Shown here piece by piece: positions 17,358 through 25,568 of a stretch of DNA of 64,000 bases. The notes under the pieces are model-generated. The model did not search any database, was not told the origin of the DNA, and worked only from the letters and a program-made list of their open reading frames with translations. Location: contig CAYPPG010000037.1 in NCBI GenBank assembly GCA_964412555.1, positions 1 through 64,000 on the forward strand, written 5' to 3'. Each line of letters opens with the position of its first letter. Position 1 is the first letter of the stretch. The position numbers and the translations under genes are program-made. The DNA comes from CAYPPG01 sp964412555 (GTDB taxonomy: Bacteria; Hinthialibacterota; Hinthialibacteria; Hinthialibacterales; Hinthialibacteraceae).

Positions 17358-18428
17358 ATGGCTAGTTTAGATGAAATTCAAATAATCGGTTCAAATCTTC
17401 AACGCCCCGAATGCGTACTCTGCACAAGAGCGGGAAATCTCTACACCTCCGATTGGCGTGGCGGCGTGAGTATAATCCACCCAAACAAACGGTCGGAGCG
17501 CGGGCATCCCTGCCCGCATCTTTCAAACAGCAAACAAACGACTGGAGCGCGGGCATCCCTGCCCGCATCTTTCAACCATAAAAGCTACCAAAACGCCAAA
17601 CAAACAACGATTCTACCCAAAAACAACCAATTTCAAGTGAAACCAAACGGCATCGCCTTGATGCCGGACGGTTCGTTTCTCATAGCTCATCTCGGACCGA
17701 AAGAAGGAGGTGTCTATCGCCTCACTCGAGAAGGGGAATTGACTCCCTTTCTACTGGAAGTAAATGGCGAGCCGCTCCCCCCGACAAATTATGTCCATCT
17801 CGATCACAAAGGCCGCATCTGGATAACCGTCAGCACACGAAAAGTCCCCCGCAATCTCGGCTATCGCCCCGATGTATCCGACGGATTTATCGTATTAGTC
17901 GACAAGCAAGGCGCACGAATTGTGGCGGACAATTTAGGCTATACGAACGAGTGTATCGTCCATCCGTCCGGCCGTTGGCTTTACGTCAATGAAACTTTCA
18001 CCCGCAAATTAAGCCAATTCGAAATCGACGAAACAGGAAATTTATCCAATAAACAAACCGTAACGGAATTCTCCGAAGGAACATTTCCGGATGGTCTTGC
18101 TTTCGATCAGGAGGAAGGCATCTGGATTACCAGCATCGTCAGCAATCGCGTCATCCGCGTGGATCAAAACGGGAACCAAGAAATCGTATTGGAAGACAAC
18201 GATCCCGATCATGTCACCTGGGTGGAAAAAGCCTTCCAAGCCGGTGAAATGGGACGCTCGCATCTGGATGGGATCAAAAGCAAGTGCTTGAAAAATATCT
18301 CCAGCCTAGCATTTGGAGGGGATGACTTTAAGAATGCATTTCTCGGATGTTTGCTGGGTGACAGCCTCGCCATGTTTCGTACTGAAATAGCAGGTTACCC
18401 GCCGGTGCATTGGGAGTATGATAATTGA
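17358..18428 (+). CDS. SMP-30/gluconolactonase-like protein with internal repeat insertion
   Basis: A 356-residue six-bladed-propeller protein of the SMP-30/gluconolactonase/LRE type: GNLYTSDWRGGVSIIHP, KPNGIALMPDGSFLIAHLG, VHLDHKGRIWITVS and NECIVHPSGRWLYVNET are typical blades. Such enzymes open sugar lactones. Residues about 45-80 do not belong to the family: they are translated from two copies of the GCGGGCATCC repeat (17495-17526 and 17544-17575), read once as ERGHPCPHL and once as GARASLPASF. The frame stays open, so the protein may be made with a loop insertion, but activity is uncertain. No signal peptide. Divergent from otnK. Confidence 0.75.
   Translation: MASLDEIQIIGSNLQRPECVLCTRAGNLYTSDWRGGVSIIHPNKRSERGHPCPHLSNSKQTTGARASLPASFNHKSYQNAKQTTILPKNNQFQVKPNGIALMPDGSFLIAHLGPKEGGVYRLTREGELTPFLLEVNGEPLPPTNYVHLDHKGRIWITVSTRKVPRNLGYRPDVSDGFIVLVDKQGARIVADNLGYTNECIVHPSGRWLYVNETFTRKLSQFEIDETGNLSNKQTVTEFSEGTFPDGLAFDQEEGIWITSIVSNRVIRVDQNGNQEIVLEDNDPDHVTWVEKAFQAGEMGRSHLDGIKSKCLKNISSLAFGGDDFKNAFLGCLLGDSLAMFRTEIAGYPPVHWEYDN
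17482..17605. repeat. Two GCGGGCATCC-family repeats inside the lactonase gene
   Basis: Copies of GGAGCGCGGGCATCCCTGCC start at 17495 and 17544 (49 bases apart). The nine-base word CAAACAAAC precedes each copy (17482 and 17531) and recurs after the second (17597), as direct repeats around an insertion would. The distance from first to third word is 115 bases, not a multiple of three. Confidence 0.85.
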
Positions 18429-18429
18429 A

Positions 18430-18738
18430 TTATGGTTTCAAATAATCACGCGCGCTATGCCGAATATGCAGGATATGTACTTCATTTTCTCGAATAGTAA
18501 AAAGGACTCGGTAGATTCCACTTTTTTTCCCATACAATAACTGCCGAATTTCATCTTCAAAATCTTCATTTTCAGGAGCAATAACACATCGTGTCGGAAA
18601 TGTCTCTAAAGAATATATTGTATCGATAAGATTGTTGTACCAACGAATCGCTCTAGATGGAGATTGACTAGCAATCCATTGATAAGCATATTCAATTTCT
18701 ATTTGTGCAGAAGGCTGGATGATGATTTCGAAATTCAT
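18430..18738 (-). CDS. RelE/ParE-family toxin
   Basis: A 102-residue protein with the RelE/ParE pattern: alpha-helical start (SAQIEIEYAYQWIASQSPSRA), central beta strands RQLLYGKKSGIYRVLFTIRENEVHILHIRHSAR, where the Arg and His residues are those normally conserved. The family inhibits gyrase (ParE) or cleaves mRNA at ribosomes (RelE); which applies is not clear. Its start codon overlaps the antitoxin stop by one base (TAATG), the usual coupling. Converges with the lactonase, two bases apart. Confidence 0.85.
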   Translation of the reverse strand: MNFEIIIQPSAQIEIEYAYQWIASQSPSRAIRWYNNLIDTIYSLETFPTRCVIAPENEDFEDEIRQLLYGKKSGIYRVLFTIRENEVHILHIRHSARDYLKP

Positions 18739-19031
18739 TATTTTTCTGGAATATTATATTTCTGCCGAATTTCTGCAAATACTTTCTCCGCGGGCTTGCC
18801 TTCCCCTCGCTTCATTGATTCAAGTCCTCTTTTTATTCCCTCAATGGCTTCCATCCGATCGATCATTTGCATCATTTTTCGAAATGTAGCGGCATCTTGA
18901 ACAACCACTTCTTCATCCCCATTCACTGTCAAAATAAGCGGTTGGCCATTTTCTTTGATTTGCCGAATAAACTTCTCCGGATTTTGCTGAAAATCCGCCA
19001 ATGTCTGAACATCCTGTACATGAATCGACAT
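18738..19031 (-). CDS. Phd/YefM-type antitoxin
   Basis: A 97-residue protein with the Phd/YefM fold at the N-terminus: ADFQQNPEKFIRQIKENGQPLILTVNGDEEVVVQDAATF. The C-terminal half (IEGIKRGLESMKRGEGKPAEKVFAEIRQKYNI) is the toxin-binding tail. The frame is open far upstream, but AAGGA lies a good distance before 19031 and the family begins there. It binds the toxin and represses the operon. The start region faces the divergent dehydrogenase gene, 115 bases away, so the two promoters share this gap. Confidence 0.85.
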   Translation of the reverse strand: MSIHVQDVQTLADFQQNPEKFIRQIKENGQPLILTVNGDEEVVVQDAATFRKMMQMIDRMEAIEGIKRGLESMKRGEGKPAEKVFAEIRQKYNIPEK

Positions 19032-19146
19032 TCGTTCCAGTCCTTCCCTAAGTGCATTCGTGATTGTATGGTTTTTGTCTACTTTTACAGTGAGATTATA
19101 CCCTTTTTTGCTTGATAGAATCAATGATGGTTTTAAAGGAAAATCC

Positions 19147-20247
19147 ATGCCACACAAAGAAAGTTTCCATATAGCAGTACTGCCTGGTGACGGGATCGGG
19201 CCGGAAATCACGAGGCCTTGCATCGAGTTGTTGGATTTAGTTACCCAAAAAGTTGGTGGATTCCAACTCCAATATGAGTATCTCCAAGCAGGCGCGAAAG
19301 CGTATCTGGATACAGGAAGCGCCTTACCCAACGAGACATTGCAGCGAGCCAAAGAAGCGGATGCCATCCTACTCGCTGCTATGGGCTTGCCGGATGTGCG
19401 CTATCCCGACGGAACCGAAATGGTTCCACAAATCGATCTGCGCGAAATCTTCGAACTCTACGCAGGTGTCCGGCCGGTTCGCGCCATTCCCGGCGCTCCT
19501 TTTGCTTTGACATCGCCTCGCGCTCAAAATCTGGATTTTGTACTCGTGCGTGAATCGACAGAAGGTTTGTTTTCCGCAAGGCAAAAAGTCAATATCGAAA
19601 ACGATGAGACCGCCCGTGATGAAATGGTTATCACCCGCAAAACATCCGAACGGTTATTCGATTTTTCGTTCGCGCTGGCACGAAAACGTAAAAGGGAAGG
19701 GAAGCCGGGAGTTCTCACCTGCGTCGATAAAGCCAATGTGCTCCCCTCGATGGCGTTTTTCCGCAAAATATTCGATGAACGAGCAAAGTTGAATCCCGAT
19801 ATAACTGCCGAACATGCTTACGTGGATGCCACCGCACTGAATTTCGTCCGCTGTCCTTGGATATTCGATGTGCTGGTCACAGAGAACATGTATGGAGACA
19901 TCTTATCCGATCTCGGCGCAGGACTCATCGGTGGCATGGGAATGGCGCCCTCGGCCGACATCGGTGATGAACATGCCGTCTTTCAACCCTGCCATGGCAG
20001 CGCACCCGATATCGCCGGAACCGGTAAAGCCAATCCTATAGCCATGTTTCTCTCCGCCGCCATGATGTTGGATTGGTTGGGAGATCGTTACGAAAATCGG
20101 AATTGCCGTGACGCCGCGAAGTGCTTGACAAGGGCTGTGGATGAAGCATTTCGTAGCGGGGAACTTTTAACTTGCGAATTTGGCGGCACAGATGGGACGG
20201 ATACAATCACGAGCCGAGTTCGGAAAAATCTTCAATCAATTGAGTGA
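19147..20247 (+). CDS. Isocitrate/isopropylmalate dehydrogenase family enzyme (tartrate/D-malate dehydrogenase-like)
   Basis: A 366-residue beta-decarboxylating dehydrogenase: AVLPGDGIGPEI at the start, RESTEGLFSAR in place of the substrate arginine/serine loop, then LTCVDKANVL and VTENMYGDILSDLGAGLIGG with the metal-binding Asps, and QPCHGSAPDIAGTGKANP. It oxidises a 2-hydroxy-3-substituted acid and decarboxylates it with NAD(P) and Mg2+. LeuB is possible, but no leucine genes are near, and the sugar-acid genes nearby make a tartrate or D-malate substrate as likely. Start at 19147 after AAAGGAAA. Substrate not settled. Confidence 0.8.
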   Translation: MPHKESFHIAVLPGDGIGPEITRPCIELLDLVTQKVGGFQLQYEYLQAGAKAYLDTGSALPNETLQRAKEADAILLAAMGLPDVRYPDGTEMVPQIDLREIFELYAGVRPVRAIPGAPFALTSPRAQNLDFVLVRESTEGLFSARQKVNIENDETARDEMVITRKTSERLFDFSFALARKRKREGKPGVLTCVDKANVLPSMAFFRKIFDERAKLNPDITAEHAYVDATALNFVRCPWIFDVLVTENMYGDILSDLGAGLIGGMGMAPSADIGDEHAVFQPCHGSAPDIAGTGKANPIAMFLSAAMMLDWLGDRYENRNCRDAAKCLTRAVDEAFRSGELLTCEFGGTDGTDTITSRVRKNLQSIE

Positions 20248-20342
20248 TAAAAGTATGGATTTGGAGGGATAAGAGGTTTGGGATAGATGTTTATTAATGC
20301 CGAGATTGTTTTCCGGCGAAACAATGTGTATTGGTCGATTAA

Positions 20343-20678
20343 TTACATCATTGCTTCCAAGGCGTCGAATTCCGTTTTATAGATTTTGAATATCTTCCCC
20401 ATTTGAACCACTTCGAACAACTCGTTCAAGTCTTCATTGACAGCGCAAAAAGCCATTGTTCCTTTCTTGGCCGCCAAGTTGCGGTTGCCTTCGATCAACG
20501 CTCGAATGCCTGCACTGCTCATGTAATCCATCTTGGAAAAATCGAGTAAAACCTTCTTTGCTCCTTCTTGTATCGTTCGATTTAATGTGGATGTAAATTC
20601 CGGTAGTCCCGACGCATCCAAACGCCCGATCGGTTGTAATATCGTGATGTCACCTTCTGTCCGTTGTTCTATTTTCAT
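20343..20678 (-). CDS. STAS-domain anti-sigma factor antagonist
   Basis: A 111-residue single-domain STAS protein of the SpoIIAA/RsbV type. ILQPIGRLDASGLPEF opens the domain, and LLDFSKMDYMSSAGIRALIE contains the Ser54-Ser55 site where such proteins are phosphorylated by a partner anti-sigma kinase. It probably controls a sigma factor or a stress/biofilm switch by partner exchange. No anti-sigma kinase or phosphatase gene is adjacent. GAGG nine bases before the start supports 20678. A long palindrome lies upstream of it. Confidence 0.85.
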   Translation of the reverse strand: MKIEQRTEGDITILQPIGRLDASGLPEFTSTLNRTIQEGAKKVLLDFSKMDYMSSAGIRALIEGNRNLAAKKGTMAFCAVNEDLNELFEVVQMGKIFKIYKTEFDALEAMM

Positions 20679-20719
20679 AAGTTGTAACCTCGATTCAATA
20701 TCATCTCGATTTCTATGAA

Positions 20720-20751
20720 AAATCTGTAAGAACAGCTGTTCTCACAGATTT
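20720..20751. promoter_or_regulatory. 32-base near-perfect palindrome between pntB and the STAS gene
   Basis: Arms AAATCTGT (20720-20727) and ACAGATTT (20744-20751) enclose the inner perfect palindrome AGAACAGCTGTTCT (20729-20742); the only mismatch is A at 20728 against C at 20743. It lies 42 bases upstream of the STAS start codon and 38 bases after the pntB stop. It may be an operator for the STAS gene or the pntB terminator; only three T follow it on the coding strand. Confidence 0.55.
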
Positions 20752-20789
20752 ACATTTATAGCGCATATTGCGGCAATTTTCAAGAAGGA

Positions 20790-22181
20790 CTATCCTTCTT
20801 TTAGGCATTTTAGCAGATCAAGCATCGCTTTTTTTCCATCCCCAAACATCATGAGCGTATTGTCAGCCGCAAACAACGGATTGGGAATTCCGGCAAAGCC
20901 CGGACTTAGACTTCGTTTGATTACGACGACAGTTCTCGATTTATCGACATCGATAATAGGCATCCCCGCGATCGGACTTTTCGGATCGGTCCTCGCCACC
21001 GGATTGACGACATCATTGGCGCCAATGACAATGGATACATCCACTTGCGCCATCGTAGGATTGATATCTTCCATCTCTTTTAATTTGTCATATTCGACAT
21101 CCGCTTCCGCCAGCAGCACATTCATATGTCCCGGCATGCGCCCCGCCACGGGATGAATCGCGAATTCGACCTGTACTCCCCGCGATTCCAGCAACTCGCC
21201 CAAATCGCGAACCGCATGCTGCGCCTGCGAAACGGCCATGCCGTAGCCCGGAACGATAGCAACCCGCTGGGCGGAATCGAAAAGCATCGCCACCTCTTCC
21301 GGTGAGGCGGATTTGACCTTGCCCGCATAGACACTGTCCGCTCCCGGTCCTTCTTCCGTTGCTTCGAACACCCCGAAGAGCACGTTCGTCAAGGAACGGT
21401 TCATCGCGACACACATGATCTTTGTAAGAATAAGCCCAGAGGCGCCCACAAGCGAACCGGCGATAATCAAGACATTGTTCGACAGCACAAAACCGGTCGC
21501 CGCTGCCGCCAAACCTGAATACGAATTCAAAAGCGCAATGACGACAGGCATATCCGCTCCCCCAATCGGAATGACCAAAAGTATTCCGAGAACGGATGAA
21601 AGCACAACCAAGACCCAATACAGAGCTGTCCAGGATGGATTGATAACTAACACCACACCGATAGAGATACAGATGACTCCCAAAATTGCATTGATGACTT
21701 GTTGGCCGGTAAAGAGAACCGCTTTCTCCGTGATCACACCCTGTAGTTTTGCAAAAGCGACTAGACTCCCCCAGAATGTGACCGCCCCGATTATTCCCGA
21801 TGCTGCCGTAGCAATAGTCAGTTGCAGATCAGGGGAATCCGTAACCAACATTGTCTCGATGAGCGCCGCCCCGGCGACAAGCACCGAAGCTCCACCTCCA
21901 AACCCGTTGAAAATTGCTACCAATTGCGGCATAGCGGTCATCTGGATGGTGACGGATAGTACAGCCCCAATCGCTGCACCGACAACGAATCCGGCGATGA
22001 TGATTGAATAACTGATGATATCTTGATGCAGCAACGTAGCGACAACGGCTAAAAACATCCCCAAAGCGCCGAGCAGGTTACCGCGCACGGCTGTGCGAGG
22101 ATGCGTCAATCCTTTCAATCCCAATATAAACAACACGGCTGCGACTAGATAGACGAGATTGATAATCGGTGAATCTTGCAT
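20790..22181 (-). CDS. pntB: NAD(P) transhydrogenase subunit beta (PntB)
   Basis: A 463-residue protein: about nine membrane helices in residues 1-260 (dII, the proton channel) and a C-terminal NADP(H)-binding dIII about 285-463 with VPGYGMAVSQAQH, the GxGxxV/A-type nucleotide loop, PVAGRMPGHMNVLLAEA, and VIVIGANDVVNPVA-like VSIVIGANDVVNP. It works with PntAA and PntAB in the inner membrane, using proton flow to drive hydride transfer from NADH to NADP+. Full length for the family. It is the last gene of the pnt operon, 106 bases after pntAB. Confidence 0.95.
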   Translation of the reverse strand: MQDSPIINLVYLVAAVLFILGLKGLTHPRTAVRGNLLGALGMFLAVVATLLHQDIISYSIIIAGFVVGAAIGAVLSVTIQMTAMPQLVAIFNGFGGGASVLVAGAALIETMLVTDSPDLQLTIATAASGIIGAVTFWGSLVAFAKLQGVITEKAVLFTGQQVINAILGVICISIGVVLVINPSWTALYWVLVVLSSVLGILLVIPIGGADMPVVIALLNSYSGLAAAATGFVLSNNVLIIAGSLVGASGLILTKIMCVAMNRSLTNVLFGVFEATEEGPGADSVYAGKVKSASPEEVAMLFDSAQRVAIVPGYGMAVSQAQHAVRDLGELLESRGVQVEFAIHPVAGRMPGHMNVLLAEADVEYDKLKEMEDINPTMAQVDVSIVIGANDVVNPVARTDPKSPIAGMPIIDVDKSRTVVVIKRSLSPGFAGIPNPLFAADNTLMMFGDGKKAMLDLLKCLKEG

Positions 22182-22226
22182 GGTTCAAGAATCTTCCTAT
22201 TTTAATTTATTGAATTTTTTTCTTTA

Positions 22227-22282
22227 CACCGCCTTGAGTGGCGGCAACCCCTCGTAACGCCGGCATCCTACCGGCTTTTTTT
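22227..22282. repeat. Palindromic repeat between pntAB and pntB with T-run on the plus strand
   Basis: ACCGCCTTGAGTGGCGGCAA and then GCCGGCATCCTACCGGC followed by seven T form two hairpins in the 106-bp gap between the two genes. Read on the minus (coding) strand the A-run comes first, so this is not a terminator for the operon; it looks like a mobile palindromic repeat of its own family. Confidence 0.55.
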
Positions 22283-22287
22283 ACGCA

Positions 22288-22569
22288 TCACTTCTTCTTC
22301 CGAAACATCTCCAACATCCGGTGAGTGACCATGAATCCCCCCACCACATTGATCGACGCAAAGACCACCGCCAGAAAACCGAGAACGGTAGTCATAGCCG
22401 TATGCTGCGTTCCGGCGGATAGAATTGCTCCAATCAGCGTAATACCGGAAATCGCGTTCGATCCCGACATCAGCGGTGTATGCAGCGTTGGAGGAACTTT
22501 GGTGATCACTTCGAATCCGACGAATATTGCAAGTACGAATATCGTAAATGCAGCCATGAATGTTACCAT
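22288..22569 (-). CDS. pntAB: NAD(P) transhydrogenase subunit alpha part 2 (PntAB)
   Basis: A 93-residue integral membrane protein with three hydrophobic helices (AAFTIFVLAIFVGFEVITKV; GSNAISGITLIGAILSAGT; LGFLAVVFASINVVGGFMVT), matching the separate membrane part of the alpha subunit in three-gene transhydrogenases, corresponding to the C-terminal helices of the fused PntA. Its start overlaps the pntAA stop (TGATG). A longer ORF in another frame over the same bases (22268-22588) is a shadow. Confidence 0.95.
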   Translation of the reverse strand: MVTFMAAFTIFVLAIFVGFEVITKVPPTLHTPLMSGSNAISGITLIGAILSAGTQHTAMTTVLGFLAVVFASINVVGGFMVTHRMLEMFRKKK

Positions 22570-23774
22570 CAGTCTTTCCTCTCTTCACTGGTTTCTTCGG
22601 TACTGGGTTGCAGCAATTCCTTCACCCGTTCGTGAACAACCTGCCCATCCTTGGCGACAAGGGTGCCGCTGGTGATTTCATCCTCTGTATCGAGTTGTAG
22701 CGTCCCGTCTTTCACCAAATGCAGCAGGAAATTGGTAATGTTCTTGCTATACATCTGGCTGGCGTGATAGGGGATGGAGGTAGCCAGATTGAGCGGGCCC
22801 GCAATTGTGACACCGTTTTCGACAACAGTTTTTCCCGCTTGCGTCAATTCACAGTTCCCCCCGCGTTCCGCCGCAATATCGACAACCACCGATCCGGGTT
22901 TCATTCCTTTGACCATTTCGGTGGTTACAAGGATGGGCGCTTTTTTACCAGGAACCGCTGCTGTAGTAATAACCACATCGCTTTCCGCGACTACCTTTTT
23001 CATCATTTCCCGCTGTTTTTTATAAAATTCTTCATCCTGTGCTTTGGCGTACCCCCCCGCATCTTCCGCCTCGGATGTTTCGAGTTCCAGTTCAACGAAT
23101 TTCGCCCCCAAACTCTGCACCTGCTCTTTCACTGCAGGCCGGATATCATAGGCATGCACAACAGCCCCCAACCGCTTGGCGCTGGCGATCGCCTGCAAAC
23201 CCGCAACGCCGACGCCGATCACGAACACATGCGCCGGCGCAATGGTACCCGCCGCCGTCATCATCATCGGGAACATTTTCGGCAGCGAATCCGCTGCGAT
23301 CAAAACCGCTTTGTAACCGGCAATGGTAGCCATGGAGGAGAGCGTATCCATACTCTGCGCACGGGTAATGCGCGGCATGAGTTCCATGGAAAACGCCGTC
23401 ACCCCGGTTTGTGCCAACTCTTGCGCTGCGGCCGGTTCGGAAAGCGGATCAAGAGAGGCAATGAGCGTTTTCCCCGATTTCAAATGCTCCAAATCTGTCT
23501 TCCCCGTATCTTGATTCGCCCCATACCCCCGCACTTGCAATATGACATCGGATTGTGCGAAAAGATCGGATCGATCGGATTGAATCTTTGCGCCTTTTGC
23601 TTCATATTCTTTATCCGGAAATCCCGCCGCTTCACCGGCTCCGGCTTCGATGAGTACGGTAAGCCCCGCATTGGTGAGTGAAGGCAGCATAGCGGGAATC
23701 AAAGCCACCCGCCGCTCCTCCGGAAACGTCTCTTTGGGAACTCCAATTGTGAGTGAGTTGCCCTCATTTGCCAT
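22569..23774 (-). CDS. pntAA: NAD(P) transhydrogenase subunit alpha part 1 (PntAA)
   Basis: A 401-residue soluble subunit (dI) of alanine dehydrogenase/PNT fold. GVPKETFPEERRVALIP opens it; VFVIGVGVAGLQAIASAKRLGA is the NAD(H)-binding Rossmann loop, and KVVAESDVVITTAAVPGKKAP plus VVDIAAERGGN follow as in the family. It binds NADH and passes hydride to the dIII of PntB. First gene of the pntAA-pntAB-pntB operon, with AAGGAGG before the start. The 333-bp region upstream (23775-24107) holds its promoter. Confidence 0.95.
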   Translation of the reverse strand: MANEGNSLTIGVPKETFPEERRVALIPAMLPSLTNAGLTVLIEAGAGEAAGFPDKEYEAKGAKIQSDRSDLFAQSDVILQVRGYGANQDTGKTDLEHLKSGKTLIASLDPLSEPAAAQELAQTGVTAFSMELMPRITRAQSMDTLSSMATIAGYKAVLIAADSLPKMFPMMMTAAGTIAPAHVFVIGVGVAGLQAIASAKRLGAVVHAYDIRPAVKEQVQSLGAKFVELELETSEAEDAGGYAKAQDEEFYKKQREMMKKVVAESDVVITTAAVPGKKAPILVTTEMVKGMKPGSVVVDIAAERGGNCELTQAGKTVVENGVTIAGPLNLATSIPYHASQMYSKNITNFLLHLVKDGTLQLDTEDEITSGTLVAKDGQVVHERVKELLQPSTEETSEERKD

Positions 23775-24107
23775 GGGAGTTCAAAACCTCCTTATCAGAA
23801 TGACATCGCAGATAACCACAATGATATATCGCCAACATTTTGTATGCAGCGTATTTGGAGCCTAAATAATTTGTGCGATGCGACTGCCCGTGTTCCACCG
23901 TTAATTCGAAAGAATAACGCGAAAACCCGATTTGTCGAGGATTTTCCCTCGATATGCCCCATCAAGCGATAAATTACCACATGTTTCGCCGTGCATGGGG
24001 GGGCATTCGGGTAAATATACTATATATAGTGTTATTTTTGTATAAGGTAGGATAGCCGAAAATTTTGGTTTGGGAATGCCCTTTTTTGAAAAAGTGGGAA
24101 TTCCTTT
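23775..24107. other. Gene-free 333-bp stretch upstream of pntAA
   Basis: No gene was recognised here. It contains the perfect 12-base palindrome ACTATATATAGT (24019-24030) and an imperfect hairpin near 24076-24100 (CCCTTTTTTGAAAAAGTGGG) just after the dehydratase stop, which could end its leftward transcript weakly. Otherwise it must carry the pnt promoter, not identified with confidence. Confidence 0.4.
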
Positions 24108-25226
24108 TCACCACTCCGCAAACGCACCATCCCCCAACCGAAACACCGGCGTTTCCCAATCCCCCGCAAACACTTTCTCCTGAACGGCCGCATCATCCAA
24201 TTCGATCCCCAATCCCGGTTTCTCCGAAACGTGAATATACCCGTCTTGCACCACAAAAGGCTCTTTGAGATACCCGTTCCCCAAACTGAGATGTTCCTGA
24301 ATCAAATGATTCGGCGTGCAAGCTGCAAGTTGCAGACAAGCCGCAAGCGCAATTGGCCCAAGCGGGCAGTGCGGCGCAACGGCAATATTCCGCGCTTCCG
24401 CCATCGCAGCGATTTTGCGTGTTTCAAAAATCCCGCCGGCATGAGACAAATCCGGCTGAATGATCGCCACCGCCTGCCGCTCGATGAGATTGTTGAACTG
24501 CCAACGGGTAAACAGCCGTTCCCCGGCGGCAATAGGGATGGATGTACTTTGCGCGATGTTTTTCAAAGCATCGGTATCACCGGGAAGCACCGGTTCCTCG
24601 ATAAACATCGGATCAAAGCGTTCCACCAGTTTAATGATTCGCCGCGCCAGAGCGGGAATTGTACGCCCATGAAAATCCAGAGCAATATCGACATGCCGCG
24701 GCGCGGATTCACGCAGCTCTTTCACATTCTGCACGATACGGTCCAGCATCGCGGGAGTTTCGATCATCTGCACGGCAGGAACCGGACAGAATTTGAAAGC
24801 GGTGAATTGTGTATCCTTCACACTCAATTTGAAATTCTCGATATAATCCCCTGTTGTTTCACCCTTCACCCACCCATACATTCGGACTTTATCCCGCACC
24901 TTGCCACCGAGCAGCTGCCATACAGGCACATTCAAATGCTTACCCAAAATATCCCACAACGCTTGCTCAACCCCGGATAAAGCGCTGGACAACACCGGCC
25001 CGCCGCGATAAAACGTCCCCCGGTAAATCGTCTGCCAATGATTCTCGATCGTGCGCGGATCCTTCCCGATGAGATACCGCCCAATCTCCTGCACAGCCGT
25101 CTCAACCGTCTGCGTCCGCCCTTCCAGCGTTGGCTCCCCAAGCCCAACAATCCCCGCATCGGTATACATTTTCAAAAAAAGCCACCGCGGCCGAACATGA
25201 ACCGTTTCAAGTCTCGTAATTTTCAT
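24108..25226 (-). CDS. Enolase-superfamily dehydratase, D-galactonate dehydratase-like
   Basis: A 372-residue member of the mandelate racemase/muconate lactonizing branch of the enolase superfamily. The capping domain runs to about 125 (PRWLFLKMYTDAGIVGLGEP). Barrel metal ligands sit in IALDFHGR (Asp), FIEEP (Glu) and AAGERLF (Glu); the general-base histidine is in APHCPLGPIALAA. The opening residues and the DFHGR block closely resemble E. coli DgoD as I recall it, so galactonate or a related sugar acid is the likely substrate, giving a 2-keto-3-deoxy acid. No aldolase or kinase gene adjoins it. Followed upstream by five palindromic repeats. Confidence 0.8.
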   Translation of the reverse strand: MKITRLETVHVRPRWLFLKMYTDAGIVGLGEPTLEGRTQTVETAVQEIGRYLIGKDPRTIENHWQTIYRGTFYRGGPVLSSALSGVEQALWDILGKHLNVPVWQLLGGKVRDKVRMYGWVKGETTGDYIENFKLSVKDTQFTAFKFCPVPAVQMIETPAMLDRIVQNVKELRESAPRHVDIALDFHGRTIPALARRIIKLVERFDPMFIEEPVLPGDTDALKNIAQSTSIPIAAGERLFTRWQFNNLIERQAVAIIQPDLSHAGGIFETRKIAAMAEARNIAVAPHCPLGPIALAACLQLAACTPNHLIQEHLSLGNGYLKEPFVVQDGYIHVSEKPGLGIELDDAAVQEKVFAGDWETPVFRLGDGAFAEW

Positions 25227-25242
25227 ATCACTTTCTCACACT

Positions 25243-25540
25243 GGGAGCGCGGGCATCCCTGCCCGCATCTTACAACCGATTATAATTTCTTCTTAGCACG
25301 GGCACTCTTGCCCGCATCTTTCAACTCATGCATTCTCGTAATTTCAGATAATCAAATCAGCATAAATAAAAAAGGACGCAAAGTAAATGAGCCTTCACGT
25401 CCTTTTCACTGGGAGCGCGGGCATCCTGCCCGCATCTTACAACCAGTTTTAATACCTTTGGAGCGCGGGCATCCTTGCCCGCATCTTACAACCAATTTTA
25501 ATTCCCTCTTAGCACGGGCATCCCTACCCGCATCTTTCAA
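25243..25540. repeat. Five copies of the GCGGGCATCC-family palindrome
   Basis: Copies start near 25243, 25294, 25411, 25460 and 25510. Each reads roughly GAGCGCGGGCATCCCTGCCC followed by GCATCTT and differs by small indels (for example GCATCCTGCC at 25411 and CATCCCTACCC at 25510). The whole 342-bp gap between the dehydratase and the RNA-binding protein gene is taken up by these and by a hairpin AAAAGGACG (25370-25378)/CGTCCTTTT (25398-25406). No gene seen. Confidence 0.85.
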
Positions 25541-25568
25541 GAAGTGGCAGTCAGACGATTCTCATACA

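Noticed and set aside
18738..19367. Longer antitoxin frame starting at 19367
   Set aside because: Upstream part overlaps the dehydrogenase coding region; the Phd/YefM fold and ribosome site both place the start at 19031.
22260..22282. GCCGGCATCCTACCGGC plus seven T considered as a terminator
   Set aside because: The T-run follows the stem on the plus strand, whereas the pnt genes are transcribed on the minus strand; it is more likely an intergenic repeat.
22268..22588. 106-codon frame over pntAB
   Set aside because: Lies in a different frame from the membrane subunit; amino acid content is not membrane-like, whereas the 93-residue frame matches PntAB.
22719..23681. Antisense open frame of about 320 codons within pntAA
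   Set aside because: A shadow of the strongly conserved transhydrogenase gene; no recognisable domain.
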